Assembly (NCBI GenBank): GCA_028023455.1
Contig: JAQFVV010000013.1
Location: forward strand, 4,282,001 to 4,346,000
Direction of reading: 5' to 3'
Length of the DNA stretch: 64,000 bases
Origin: Epiperipatus broadwayi
Lineage: Eukaryota > Onychophora > Udeonychophora > Euonychophora > Peripatidae
The notes beneath the pieces were generated by a model. The model had not been told where the DNA came from. It was given only the letters and a program-made list of their open reading frames with translations, and ran no database searches. A program made the position numbers and the translations under genes. Below are positions 11,570-23,964 of the stretch, piece by piece (the first letter of the stretch is position 1; each line of letters opens with the position of its first letter).

Positions 11570-12998
11570 ATAAAACTTGTAGGTTTGTGATGATGGTGCT
11601 TTAGTTGTATTTATATATTGAACTATTGCTATCATCTAATATCAGGGATTGAATGTCTTTAGAAAAAATTCACTTTATTTAAGTATTCCAAATACATTCG
11701 ACTGTTAGTAATAGCATATCAGAATATGCACAAAGTTTTGGGAGGTATTATTCTCCCTTCTTTTTCAGGTGTTGCTAACCTGATCAGTGATAGTACTAGA
11801 TTTGGAATAGAATCTGAACTCCTAGATTCTTGAATATTGAATTTTAAGATAATGTTCCAACCAACAGCCATCCTGCCGAAGACATCTGTCAGTAGAAATT
11901 TCATATACTTATCTATGAGATTCCTTATGATTTCTCCACTTTTTCTTAAAAGAGCACAGTTGGTTAGTGGTTTCCATACATTATGTATGGCCATACTAGA
12001 TTCACTTATGGAGGTGTTAGTCAATCTTTATGTGAGAAGATTCTTTAAATTTTTTTCTTTTTATCTTTTCTTCTCTATCCAATATTTTATATTTTCCCAA
12101 TTGAACATATGTTCATTGGTGCATACAAGATTTGCTACATCAGACATATCTACTTTCTCCCTTCTAGTCATCAGTTTGGGTTCTTGCAACACTTTTCAAT
12201 GGGATGACTGGTGTCACCAATATACATTCTTAACCACATTCATGTAGTATTTCATAGGTGCAGTTTTGCTTTTCAACATTTCAAGTTTAGGCTTTGCGGA
12301 TGTTAAAATTTCTAATAGGGTGGTATGGGTCTGGAAATCTGTTTTTATGTTCTACTGATTGCAGATTTTCATTAATTTGTCTATTTTTGGTAAGTATGGA
12401 TAAACTACAATACCAATAACTGTTTTTTTCTTTTGATGGTTTTTTTTGTTAGCTATATAAGGTTTTATTAATAACAGCTGATGGATAATTATTTTTCATA
12501 AGAGTTTGTTCTATATAAATCTTTATTTTCAAATTACTGGTTTCTGAACAAACTTATTTTGCTCTGTTCTATAATGACAGTATAACTCCATGCTTTGTGT
12601 TTCTGGTATGATTAGATATATAGGCTAAATATTTTCCTGTATGTGTGAGTTTTCTGTAAACTTTAGTTCTGATTTTGCCATGAGGAAGTTTTGTCACAAG
12701 AATATATAAGAATGCCACTTTTTGTTCTTATTCTAATTCTATTGTGAATTTACTTAAAGGGGTTATGTTGTTGATGTATTTCCAGATGTATTTCCAGAAA
12801 TTTTATAGTAATGCTTCACTGTGTGACCATACAACAAATGTATCTTCTACATAATTAACTCACACTTTGGGTAGATATAGAGTAGTCTTTATAGTTGTGG
12901 TTTCAAATTCTTCTATGTAAATATTACTAATCAGGGGAGACAATGGTGACCCCATAGCCATTCATTGATTTTGTTGGATAAATTCTGTGTTATATTAA
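11570..12998 (-). mobile_element. 5'-truncated Penelope-like element, family 1, copy A (inverted)
   Basis: On the minus strand the copy begins inside the RT at about 12998. The frame near 12900-12980 reads a PLSPLISNIYIEEF-type motif with an AMGS before it, the PLE 'GxAMGSPLSPxxANIYME' block. It continues through the RT thumb and linker to a GIY-YIG domain around 12180-12260 and the segment ending IHNVWKPLTNCALLRKSGE (11719-12024). The 3' non-coding tail runs to about 11570. It is homologous throughout to copy B on the other strand, 3' of which lies at 13011-15482. There are multiple stops. The head-to-head arrangement of a 5'-truncated copy with a longer one is a known PLE arrangement. Confidence 0.88.
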
Positions 12999-14814
12999 TA
13001 TTTAGTTTTTATGCATCCAATTCACACCCAGAGAGCTGAGAAAATTATTCAGAGAACAAGTGAAGCTTTGTTAAGAGAAAGAATAAATGCTCAAAGGTTT
13101 TCTAAGTATGAAACCTTATGTTCCATTAACAATGTGGAATATTTTCTAGAAAAAAACTTACTGATGAAGACTGCACAAGAATTTCTCAAGCTGTAAGAAA
13201 ATTATATTTTACATTACATAAAAAAGTAAAAAAATGTCAAAAGAAAATTGACATATCAAAAATCATAATGTACCAACCAGTGTACTAGCTTCAGCTATTA
13301 AAAATCTCAAAATTAAACTTTGCCATAATACTGTCTAATATCCCTTTATTAGATATGATGGTAGCCACCAAGAAAGTTACTTAAAAATTGTCTTTAGAAG
13401 AAGCGACAGAATTATGCTGGAGAGTAAAATAACATTGGACAAGCAACAAAAATTAAAATCATGCATATTCTATGATGAAAGGAAAGCAATTAAATCACTC
13501 AGTGTAGATAAATTTATAATTATTCTCTCTGATGACAAAGGCAATGTTAAAGTTATAACAGATGTAGCTGAGTATGACAACAAAATATATGAATTTCTTA
13601 CAACAGATAGAAAAATGGCAAAAAATCCAATACCTAGTACAGAAACAAAGTTTTACTCAGAAAGCATTGCAGGTACTTCAGTGAATAAAAAAAAAAGTAA
13701 ACACACTTTATATTTCAGCAAAATTCCTCATCTTTATGGTCTACCTAAAATCCATAAGGATCATGTTCCATTAAAATTTATTATTTCTAGAAATTTATCT
13801 TGCCAAACTTTCTTGCCAAAGTTTGTCAAGATTTTTTCTCAAAGTTCTTAGTCCTTTTGCATACAAGACCTCCTTTGTCAGGGATTCTAGACACTTTGAA
13901 TAATTGATCAAGAACATGAAAATTGAAAGAACTGACTTACCAGTAAGCTTTGATGTGGAAAGTTTATTCACAAATGTAGCATGTGAAGAAGCAATGTCTA
14001 TTGTAAAGAAAAGATTAAATGGTGATCATAGTTCACAAACCAGAACAACTCTTCCTATTAATAGTATAATGGAACTATTAACATTCTGTATAAAAACAAC
14101 CTGCTTTCAATAAAACACAGAATTCTTCCAACAAAATCAAGGAATAGCTATGGTCTCAATACTGTCTCCCTTGATTAGCAATATTTACATGGACCGCAGC
14201 CATAAAAACTACTCCATATCCACCTATAGTTTGGCTTTGCTATGTGGATGATACATTTGTTGTATGACCAGATGGTGAATCACTGCTATAAACATTCTGG
14301 AAACACATCAACCATATCCCCTTCAATTAAATTCACAATAGAATCAGAACAAGAACAAAAATTGGCATTCTTAGATGTTCCCATGACAAGACTCCCTCAT
14401 GGCAAAATCAAAGTAGTCTTTCAAAAATCTACACATACAGGAAAATACCTAGCTTATACATCCAATCACACCAGAAACACAAAATATGGAGTTATATTAT
14501 CTCTATGAAACAGAGCAAAAGAAGTTTGTTCAGAAACCAGCAATTTGAAAAAAGAAAAGATCTATATAGAACAAACTCTTCTAAAAAATGGTTATCCATC
14601 AGCTGTTATTAAGAAAATGTTGAATAGACAACAAAAATAACCATCAAGAGAAAAGGCAATTATTGGTACTGTAGTGTACCCATACATTCCAAAAATAGCA
14701 GACAAATTAAGGAAAATCTGCAATCAGTACAACATAAAAACTGCTTTCCAGAGCCATACTATATTATGAGGAATTCTAACATCTACAAAGCTTAAATCTG
14801 AAATGCTGTAAAGC

Positions 14815-15075
14815 AAAAACTGCATCTATGAAATGCCATGTGAATGTGGAAGAATGTACATTGGTGAGACTAGTCACCCCATTGAAAAGTGATTGTAAGA
14901 ACACAAACTGATAATTAGAAGAAAGAAAACAGTTATTATCTAAGGTCTGCATGTACGTACCAATGAATATATGTTTAATTGGGAAAATACAACAATATTG
15001 GGTAGAGAAAAAAAGTTACAAAAAAGAAAATTTAAAGAAGCTGCTTACGTGGCAATGGTGAACAACCCCATAAGT
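14815..15075 (+). pseudogene. GIY-YIG endonuclease domain of PLE copy B
   Basis: The segment opens CIYEMPCECGRMYIGETSH, which combines the PLE-type cysteine pair with the YIG tripeptide (MYIGET). Two stops follow near 14891-14897, then EHKL, KLQKRKFKEAA and AMVNNPISHPN. PLE GIY-YIG domains nick target DNA for primed reverse transcription. The homologous copy at 60790-61130 keeps more of the C-terminal half in one frame. Confidence 0.85.
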
Positions 15076-15194
15076 CACCCTAATATGACTATATATAATA
15101 TATGAAAACCATTTATCCATCTTTTCTCTTAGTAAAAAGTGGAGAAATCAGTAGGATCTTCATAGATAATTATATTAATTTTTTACTGACAGCT

Positions 15195-15285
15195 GCCTTT
15201 GGAAAAATAGCTTAGTTTGTTAGAGCATTATCTTAAAATTTAATATTCAAGAATCTAAGGGTCCAGGTTCTATTTCCATGCTAAT
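15195..15285 (+). other. tRNA-Lys-like module in PLE 3' region
   Basis: Downstream of the PLE frame, TAGCTTAGTTTG (15208-15219) resembles a pol III A box and D-arm, followed by TTAGAGCATTA. AATCTAAGGGTCCAGGTTC (from 15252) matches the anticodon-3' stem, variable loop and T-arm of tRNA-Lys, with B box GGTTCTATTTCC at 15266-15277. About 15 extra bases sit at the anticodon loop. The module recurs in the PLE-tail copies at 45.7 kb and, more degenerately, at 11.84 kb and 56.1 kb, so it belongs to the element rather than being a chance insertion here. Confidence 0.6.
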
Positions 15286-15481
15286 GACTATCACTAGTCA
15301 GGCCAGAACCACCTGAAGAAGAGGGGAGAATAATACCTTTTGAAATATTGTGCATATACTAACCTATGTGATATTACTAACATGAATACATTTAAAATAT
15401 TTAAATAAAATTAAATTTCTCTAAAGACATTCAGTACTTATATTAGATTATGGAAATAGTCCAATATATAAATTTTCACTG

Positions 15482-16360
15482 TATTCTACCTTTTTATTAC
15501 TATTTCATCTTTTCCCTGCAACTTAATATTGAGACTGAGTAATATGAACTAAAACTACCAAATCTTACATCTGAATTGGATTGATACATTTTGATATCTA
15601 ATTTCAAGAGATAATATTATTTCTTCTACATGCAAATAAAAGTTCCTCTGGACTTCATGGAAATATAATCAATGAAATCCTTAAGAAACATTGCAAAGTG
15701 GTAATGATTAAATCTCCTTGATCAAATGAAATTTTCAGTCACATCTTCAATCACTTTATAATATTTTGCATACTTTGAAACCCAAAGTTTTTTGATGAAT
15801 AATGAAGGGAAATAACTTCAATTTTGTTTTACCAAGATAGTTTCTTCAATTTTGCTGTCATTCCTAGTAAGAGTCATTTATTTTTATCTATGCATTATTA
15901 ATCATCAAAGCAATAAATGTAAAGAATATTTGAATTTCTCTAAATTATTCTAGATTACTTCAAACCAGTAATATTTTCATGGATGGAGATCATTTTACTT
16001 TTAAAAACATTTATTATTACTTATTAGTTACATTAGAACTTTCAAGAAAATTTTTATAATTATATACAGCAATGAACTATTAGTACAATTACTCATGAGC
16101 TAAATCGTCCAAAGTAAATATTCCACCATGTAAATTTAACTATGTTAACATGCCACTAATACAAATAAGTTTTTATAAGCAAAATTTGTCTAAGGTCATT
16201 CTACAAAATAATTTTTAGAACTATGTTTTAAAGAAATTATCTATAATCATTAAATAATGTCTTTATGATTATGTTCTTGCAATTTTTATTAATATCTATT
16301 AGTTCCCATGTACACTTTAGCATTGTTTGCGAGGCAGTCTGATATCTCTTTCTTTTATTG
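15482..16360. other. AT-rich DNA, no gene seen
   Basis: No domain-like frame and no clear repeat structure. Confidence 0.4.
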
Positions 16361-16362
16361 CT

Positions 16363-17760
16363 TTAATTTTCCTGATGAAGACTCTTAGAGGGTCTGTGCA
16401 AGTCAAACAAGAGTGAACACCAAGTTAGCCAAATACTATATAATAGGAAGGTGACACTTCTTATTTTCCCAAAATTCCCCGAACTAATACTCTGAATTAA
16501 TATCATCATCAATGCATCTTTCCTTTTAAAAATTGAATGAATTATAGTTCTGCAGCCATTCAATTTAATATATCTGTTAAAAATGTGTCCACTAGTCTCT
16601 TCTTCCATCATCAATTGACTTGTAACCTCTGTTTTTTTACCAAAAAGCTACCAGTGGGAAGCACATCAAGATTGATCTTAACCAAAAAATCAAAGTATTT
16701 TGGCTCCAGGCACCATCACTTAATTTTTTTTAAAAGGCCAAATATAGTTGTATTAAGAGTTGAACTTATTGGCATGATTGAATCATAAAATAAGGTTATA
16801 AGCCTCCCAGTATCTAATTTTAATTGGTTTAGCCTGATTTGGAACTAATTTCACTTTAGTAATTTCTGTCAATAAATCAAAGAGCCAATAATCCCCTATA
16901 GGAGGAAGAGTATCTGTGGGCAACACATCAATCAGAAAGGAGCTTTTTGGAATTATATTGTTAAGTCTATAAAACAGATTGAAAGCATGCTGGAGCCAAA
17001 CCCCCTGTAGTGAATGTAGGTAGCCTCAAGCCATTTAATTTAGTAGGCATTTGCATTTTCTGGAGGCTAATTGCTATAGTTCTGCCTCACCACAGGACAT
17101 GAGAACAAATCAAGTTGATGCTGCAAATAAATTTTCCAGTGAATTTAACAAATGGCATGCAGAAAGTGATCCTTGGGAATAACAATATGTTAAGGAGAAC
17201 TGTCGTCATATAAGGAGGTGTATATTTTTCTCAAAGAACCAATGATTTTATTAGTGGCTGTCATTATTGAGTTTTAAATCTCCCTCCTCATTGTCAAAGG
17301 TGAGAGTTTAAATGCAAGGCTGAGAAATTTGTGGGGTTTAGCTGTGAAGGGGAAAGGGATGTTGTCACCCGAGGACAATCTCCATGCTGCCGATTTCTCC
17401 AAATTGAAGCATAATTCCAATTCACTAGAAAATTGTGACATGAATGTCATGAGCCCAGAGATGTACTTACAGGATAGTAAAAACACTATCAGGTCATCCA
17501 TGTATGAGATGTGGTGTATATACATTTTAATATTGAGAATGAAAACTCCATGAAGACTCTGTTCAATGGATATTAGGAAGGAGTTCATGTATAAAATAAA
17601 TAAGAGAGCACTCAAAGGAGACCACTGAGGGATAGATTTAGTTGGGGTGAAAGATTTAGATAATTTGCCATTCAATGATATAGAAATCTGGATGGAGATC
17701 ATTTTCAAGAACTCTTGCATTATTTTCATATGTTCATCACAAAAGAGTACACAGCATCTT
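16363..17760 (-). mobile_element. Tx1/L1-like LINE remnant (RT palm to C-terminus)
   Basis: 17274-17729 on the minus strand is a 151-codon frame. It holds SIPQWSPLSALLFILYMNSF (the 'xRQGCPLSALLFILYxxxL' block, with QG changed to QW) and then HISYMDDLIVFL, the RT catalytic YMDD, followed by FNLEKSAAW, a thumb-start motif. Lower coordinates continue in broken frames: CGEAELY near 17080 and IKWLEATYIHYRGF near 17020, typical of the Tx1/L1-type region after the RT. 16363-16614 is the probable C-terminal end. No start or endonuclease is seen upstream, so it is 5'-truncated. Frameshifts make it inactive. Confidence 0.75.
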
Positions 17761-18170
17761 ATGCAACATTTTGTATATAAGTATCTTCATCAATTGCAAC
17801 TGGAAAATACAAACATATCACATCCAATTATCTGCTATCTCATTATTTTATCTGATCCTTTATTTCTCAGTCAAAGATATTTTATTGGAACAGTTGATTT
17901 TTTTTTCAAGACAGATTCTTTGACCAATAAGCCTATAAATATTTTTGAATGTTCTGGTTATAAGCAGCTAATTTCAAAACTAATTCTTGTTAGTGGTTCA
18001 TATCTTTTCAAAAGTTTTATAAACATCTGATGCTGATTTGAAAGAAAATACAACAGTTGCTCTGACATAAAAATGTGATCTGATTGCCCTGCTTTTATTA
18101 GTATTATTTTAAATAACCTTATCTACTGAAAACTGAAACAAAATGTTCATTTTAGTGTAACTATTTTTAG
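17760..18170. other. Possible eroded upstream part of the LINE
   Basis: Broken minus-strand frames contain RT-like fragments (for example KDMNH and ELVLKLAAYNQN) but nothing diagnostic. Confidence 0.25.
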
Positions 18171-18177
18171 TAAATAT

Positions 18178-18300
18178 AGGGGATTTGAACTCAGACTTTC
18201 AAGCACCATTCAACTATTCATACTATCTCATACCACTGATACACATGACCACATATATGTAGAAAAGATAAATAATCACCAATATACATATTTTTAGTAA
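18178..18300 (-). repeat. tRNA-derived SINE remnant
   Basis: The minus strand contains ATAGTTGAATGG, then CTTGAAAGTCTGAGTTC and the B-box-like GTTCAAATCC. The same order is found on the plus strand at 49545-49610, and both have CACCAATATACATATTTT-like DNA nearby. This supports a SINE family with a tRNA-like head. Confidence 0.5.
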
Positions 18301-19800
18301 CTATAAGCAAATTCTTCAAATAAATTTTTATATTATAAGTTATGGATCAAAAAAATGTACACATTGCAGATTTCATGCAGCCTATGAACCATCAATTTGA
18401 TATCCCTGCTTTAATATTATTAATTTTTACTGCAAATTCAACTGACAGCTTATGTATCTAAAATGGAGAATAGTTATTCTTAATGATATATTTCTAAAAG
18501 AAATATGTATTTCCATGCATTTATAATTAATGATCTATGTTTGAAATGTAGTGTATACATACATATTTACACACAGCCATATATATGTAAATGTCCATAA
18601 ATTAGGTGTTTAATCAATACACGTGTAAAAATATTATTTTAAAAAATCGCATTGTTGAATTAGTCTGAAATATTAAATTTATCTAACTGCCATCTTTTTG
18701 GTGTGTGTGCTTAATAAATAATGATTTTAAATCTGTCATAAATTTTGATTTTTCTTCTGTGGAAAACCTTTTTATTAAGCTCTGTTTCGAAAGAATTTAT
18801 AGATCAGTTTACTGATTTAGCTGAGTCAATACAAATTTATCTGTTAATAAAAAGCATCCAAATTTTTTAAATACTCAACCTTATCTCTATTTTTTATTAA
18901 GCTTAAAACGATCTTAAGAAACTATTGATGTTTTCAGCCAAGTAAAAAATAAATTATTTTAAAAGTCAAATCAACAATATCAACAGTTTGCATAGATATG
19001 AGTACTCAATTTGTAATTTTATACAATTATATTGTACAATTAATTATTTTAAATACATATTTATACAGTGATCACAAGGAACGCAATGGCTAAAACAACT
19101 TTCTCGGTATTTACTGCTTTCATACGTGTCATCTTTAAAAATCCTGCATTAGACTCAATTTAGCGCACTAATTTCAATATGATGTACAATGAAAGACCAA
19201 GAGCTCTGAAATACTTATGATGTACCTGATATTGGTTTATAATTCCTCGATTAATAAAAATACCCTTTCTTCCTATTAGCATTTTGTCCAAAAAGTGTTG
19301 ATATATTCATCCAAGAAAAAAAAAATACAATATTAATAACAATATTTTTTTAAAAAAAAATGTATTTATAAAATGTGAATTATGGATTATAAAACAAAGT
19401 TTTGTAGTATATTGATTTTGAAGGTGTCAGAATGATTGATTAGAAAAATGTTTGTATAATTGCAAATCAATATATTTTATATAAAGCTGATTTTGTAATA
19501 AACAATAACATTAAAGATATCTTCTATGATTCTTTAAACATGTAACACCTTGTCAAGCTTCAGGTTTATACCCCAGTAATTACAACTGCTTATTAACAGC
19601 CACTGGTTATTATTAATATCATTTTTAACCCTGTATGGACTACAAATAGCAGACTTTAGCTAGCATTAAATTTGAAATGAAAGTGTAATAAATAAGATTT
19701 GCTTATATTTTTAAAAATTAATTGTAAAAATTATTTATTATTATAATAAATTATCTATAAAAAGTGCATTGTTTTGTAAAACTGATTATCATGAAATACA
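18300..19800. other. AT-rich DNA, no gene seen
   Basis: Short palindromic AT stretches only; no coding-like frame. Confidence 0.5.
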
Positions 19801-19804
19801 TAAT

Positions 19805-19925
19805 ACATTGTCCACCTTTATTGTTAAAAGGATGTTGCCTTGATAACAAATTAAGATTGTTGATTATTATTAATATTGGGATTATCTAAATGTTGACTGA
19901 TTTTCATGATTATTATTCATAATAT
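19805..19925 (+). repeat. Copy of the 7168 SINE-like repeat, opposite orientation
   Basis: Reverse-complement match to 7168-7300, including the GTTGCCTT segment and TTGTTGATTATTATT...ATATTGGGATT. It ends just before a (TA)n tract at about 19920-19935. Confidence 0.6.
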
Positions 19926-21270
19926 ATATATATATGGCATGTATGTATGTATATACATATACGCACACATACAAAAATACTAATCAAATATTTTGTTATT
20001 CAGGAAATCATATGATATTTGAGCACTGAAGTGATTCCAGTATTTTTTGTTTTTCTGTATTTACTCTACCATTACCTAAACCCTACAGGATTATATACTC
20101 AATATCTGTAATTGTAAAATAAGTAAAGTCAAATTAGCATGCTCTAATATCACATATATCTTGGGCAATAATTATGCAATTATATATATATATATGAAAA
20201 TTCATAAAAGGTTTCAGCACTCAAATTGAAATATCTTATGTACAAGTATTTTATACAATTCTATAGATAAACTATGATTAACACTGCAAGTAGTTAAAAG
20301 TAATAAATATAGAATGTTTAGATAAAATATTGTATTGCATAAATAAAAATAAGATTAAGTAGTGATGAATAAACTAATGAAAAAGATTGATAAAAAAAAA
20401 CAGATTCCATAATAAATATAATATAAATTAACAGCATCTAATTAAATCCTAATTTTATTATTATACTTGTATTTTTTCTGGAAAATAATACGTTTTAGTC
20501 TTTAATAATTAGACAAATACAATTTAGATGCTGTGTATCCTCATGGTAAACTGTTATATCAGTGATATCTGTATTACATAAATAATACTTTTTCTAAGTT
20601 GCCCAATGCTTAATTAGTTGTATGCTATTGCATTTATTCATAATGCTTTCTTTGTTTGTGATAATTACAGCTCTGAATTTTTCTCTTTTTATTAGTATTC
20701 CAATAGACACATAAATATTAGTGTAAAAATAGAATATTAATTATATATATATGAAGGGATTTTATTATATATTTAAAATATATTTACATATGTAAAGTTT
20801 CTGAAGGCTTAGGGGTCTACGTATTGCAAGCCTTGATCAGTGATAATAATTTGCCATTTCTTGTCACCTCTTGATCGTATTACATTAACTCATAGAAACT
20901 TCAGCTTGCTCTACGTGGAAAACTTAAGAAATACAATTAAATATACTCTTTTAAATTATTTGTCTGTGTTTTTAGGAAAAAATTATAATAAAACATGCCG
21001 CACTGCTTTTTAAAAAAAATTTTGGTCATTTATATTGTTGTTCTTTTCCAAAATAAATTATTGAAAATAAATAAAGAGAAATAAATTTAAATTGGACTAG
21101 ACAGATAAACTATAGCTGATAATAATGCACTTATATAAAAACCCAATTCATTAATTGTCTTAAAATATTATCTTTAAAACTATATGGAAGGAAAACAGTA
21201 AGACGAATGTCAAGACCCGTAATCCTTTCTAAACTTATTATATTTTATTGTTCTAAAATATTTCAAAGTG
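19926..21270. other. AT-rich DNA with TA microsatellites
   Basis: TA runs near 19920-19935 and 20181-20196. The stretch 20810-20930 has somewhat higher GC, but no protein or RNA family is recognised. Confidence 0.4.
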
Positions 21271-21294
21271 TTCTCTCTCTTTTTTTTTTTTCAG

Positions 21295-21354
21295 TTTCTT
21301 GCCGAAATATTATTTGATAATGAAAAACTGAATGTTTTTACGAAGAATGAATGA
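21295..21354 (+). CDS. Candidate terminal coding exon (weak)
   Basis: A strong polypyrimidine tract (CTCTCTCT then 12 T) ends in CAG at 21292-21294, a good 3' splice-site shape. It is followed by 19 sense codons reading FLAEILFDNEKLNVFTKNE and a TGA at 21352-21354. If real, this is the last exon of a host gene on the plus strand whose other exons lie outside the window or are unrecognised. I do not recognise the peptide. A chance open stretch after a T-rich tract is quite possible in DNA of this composition. Confidence 0.25.
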   Translation, partial: FLAEILFDNEKLNVFTKNE

Positions 21355-21454
21355 AAGAAGCTTTTATTTTTTATTAAATAAAAAATATATTTTATTACTT
21401 TTGTCTGATTCTAATTTTTTTTTAATGTCATTGGGTTTAAGTGTTAAATCATCC

Positions 21455-21530
21455 TTGTGAACGGCCGGGCTAGCGGTAAGTTAAATGCTTCACCTGGTCG
21501 GCAGAAGAAATGACAGTTTGGAGCAAGACA
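21455..21530. other. Short GC-richer island
   Basis: GAACGGCCGGGCTAGCGGTA and the following 50 bases stand out from the AT-rich background. It may be a decayed tRNA-SINE or PLE fragment. No clear A or B box found. Confidence 0.25.
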
Positions 21531-21539
21531 CTGCTTAAG

Positions 21540-23925
21540 ATAAATTAGTTTTTAAAAATATGAGCTCTTTAACACCATCTTCTAGAACTCTAGCTTTTAT
21601 ATATTTTTTTGTCAAAATTTAGTACCTGATTTTAAATATTTAAAGGGACTATTTAATCTTGTGTGTCATTATAGAACTAAAATACACTGGAAGAACAATT
21701 TACTCTATTTATGACATTCCCATTAACTGTTATAAATCTTTCACTCATTAATAATTGAAAATTCTAATGAAACCTTCAACAAGCCATTATAGAGTTGAAC
21801 ATTACTGGATTCTATTGATTTTAATACTCTACTTTAATGATACTAAACAATAAATCTTTCCTTTTTTTTTTTTTTTTAAAAAAAAAAGAACATTTTGTTT
21901 TATATATATATAACAAAATTAAACTAGTTATATTTTTTGAAGTTATTATTTAACTGCTATATTTGCAGTCAGTTATAAATATGAAACTATCATAGATGAT
22001 TTCTCAAAAATAATTTAGAATAGTCTAGTATGTATATTCCTTAAAGTTGGAACATAAAAAACAGCAAAGACCTCATGATGTCAGTATAGGTGCTAAGTGA
22101 CATACTATATATTTCTGAGAGTGATTCTATCAATGATGACAGTAGCTGCAAATTAACATTTCCTTAGACTAGTCAAATTTTATGATAAGGGGGAAAAATA
22201 TTTGATGTGGTTTCTACATAAAAAAGCTACGAGTGTCAGTTTTTATATACAGGCTATCTTAATAATATATGCTAACAATAATGTCATATGACTTTCTTAT
22301 ATGATCCCAATAACAGTTTTTTTATCCTATCCAGAACCATCTACTGTAAGCATTATATAACTAAGTATCCTTTGAAGTTAAAATAACTGTTCTTGGAATA
22401 ATAGATGCTAATTTTATTCTGCAATATATTTTATACATTACCACAACTATTCATAGTTAAAGTTGATCTACCTTGATACAATTAATAATAACAGATTATT
22501 AATTTGATCACATTATTTATATTTTGCAGTTTTTACCAGATGATTGTAAAATCATTGGAATAATTTTATAGTAACCATATATGCCTTCATGGTTTTATCA
22601 ATGTTTAATATTTATAATATGTCTTGAAATGATGAACCATTTTTCTTACTTCCAATCATAGATATGTTATACTGTATATTAATATTTGTCAAGTTTTCAG
22701 CAGAAGATAAGTTTAAGTGTTTAGAGGATTTGACATTATAAAGTAATCAAGTAGAATTATCAATTGGGTTTGTTTTCCACTGTTTCCATTTCTTATTAAC
22801 ACACTTTATTCTAACATCATATAATAAAATTTCATCATAAATCAATTACATTCTTTATGTCGTATATATGCACATAAGTACACAAAATGATTAGAAAAAA
22901 TTGAAGATGGTAAAACATTAACCTGAAAAATCATTTCAAAAGAAGCATAAATACACTTGACTCATCATTTTGCAAAATTCTCTTATTTTAATACCATATT
23001 TATATCCATTTGTGAAATATTTTCTAACAAATGCTCAAATCAACAAATATAACACTAGCAACAAATTTGACTTAAAATACAGGTGATCAAGCAATTTTCA
23101 GTTGAGTTTTCTTCTGCTACAGTCATGCAAAAAAAAAAAAAGAGATTAGGCTCAGACATTTGGAAACTTCTACAATGTTTATGTTTTATGGGGTTTTTTT
23201 TTCAAAAATGGCTAGCAATATTTCCTGTTTTCATTTGTGATATACTTAAAAAATTCTCTCAGCTGAGCATAGCAACATCCATCACAAAAAAATTGTAAGT
23301 TAAATCAAGGACATTAAAAGGCACTATCATAAATTGAAGAAACTATAATATATTATGAACTTAAAGCCACAAAGTCAGGAAACTGCTTATCAAAGTAATA
23401 GTCATTAATTTTATTGGCACCTGTGACTTTCAAATATCTTATTCTTCAAAACATGATATAAAAAAATAGATGTCACTACTATTTATTGTGCATAATAATT
23501 GGACTAAAAATCACACAATTATTTGTTAGAGCATTGACTCATAACCAAGTACAGTATAACTTTTCTAATTTCAGAAAAAAGTGTGAGAGCAGTAAAAAAA
23601 AAAAATATGCAAATTGTAAATACAGTGATAACATCTATCTTTTTTAGCAATAAACTTTTTTTTAAAAAAAAACTTATTTAATTAGAACTCATTTATGGAA
23701 CAACTAAGGCAAAGTTTACATATAATAATATTTTGGAAGTTAAACTCCTGTAGTGTCATTTTTAAATATAAACAATACTCTCTTTCTCACATCAATGCTA
23801 ATTGTTTAGTTAGATAAAGAATGATCTATGTTTATCCAAGTATCACATTGTCATATGATAAATAAATTCAATATTAATATTTGAAAGAGATGAAATCAAC
23901 TAAACACATATATATCAGAATGCAT
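21540..23925. other. AT-rich DNA, no gene seen
   Basis: Contains a T/A homopolymer junction at about 21862-21889 (18 T then A run). Frames such as 23083-23298 look like chance. Confidence 0.45.
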
Positions 23926-23964
23926 TATAAAGAACTCACAAATAAGCTCTTAACAAGCTTTGCA

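Larger units (their letters stand above)
13000..15482 (+). mobile_element. Penelope-like element, family 1, copy B (near full length, decayed)
   Basis: The plus strand gives, with frameshifts: N-terminal block 13011-13196; a block with SAIKNLKIKL and PFIRYDG (13270-13375); 13414-13851 with LYGLPKIHKDHVPLKFIIS, the PLE RT motif; 13904-14113 with SFDVESLFTNV (motif A); 14130-14200 with GIAMVSILSPLISNIYMD (consensus GS altered to VS); WLCYVDDTFVV at 14230-14266 (catalytic YVDD); KLAFLDVPMTR (14350-14390); and a GIY-YIG domain at 14815-15070 beginning CIYEMPCECGRMYIGETSH with the CxC pair. In-frame stops include one after the Glu-Lys following the YIGET block. Length and order match a canonical endonuclease-bearing PLE. 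A 3' region with a tRNA-like module follows (15195-15285). Confidence 0.92.

Noticed and set aside
11837-12247. 136-codon plus-strand frame
   Set aside because: Antisense shadow of PLE copy A.
16374-16415. CTGATGAAGACTC...GGGTCTGTGC, hammerhead-like
   Set aside because: No GAAA box and no stem I; it is the 3' end of the LINE on the other strand.
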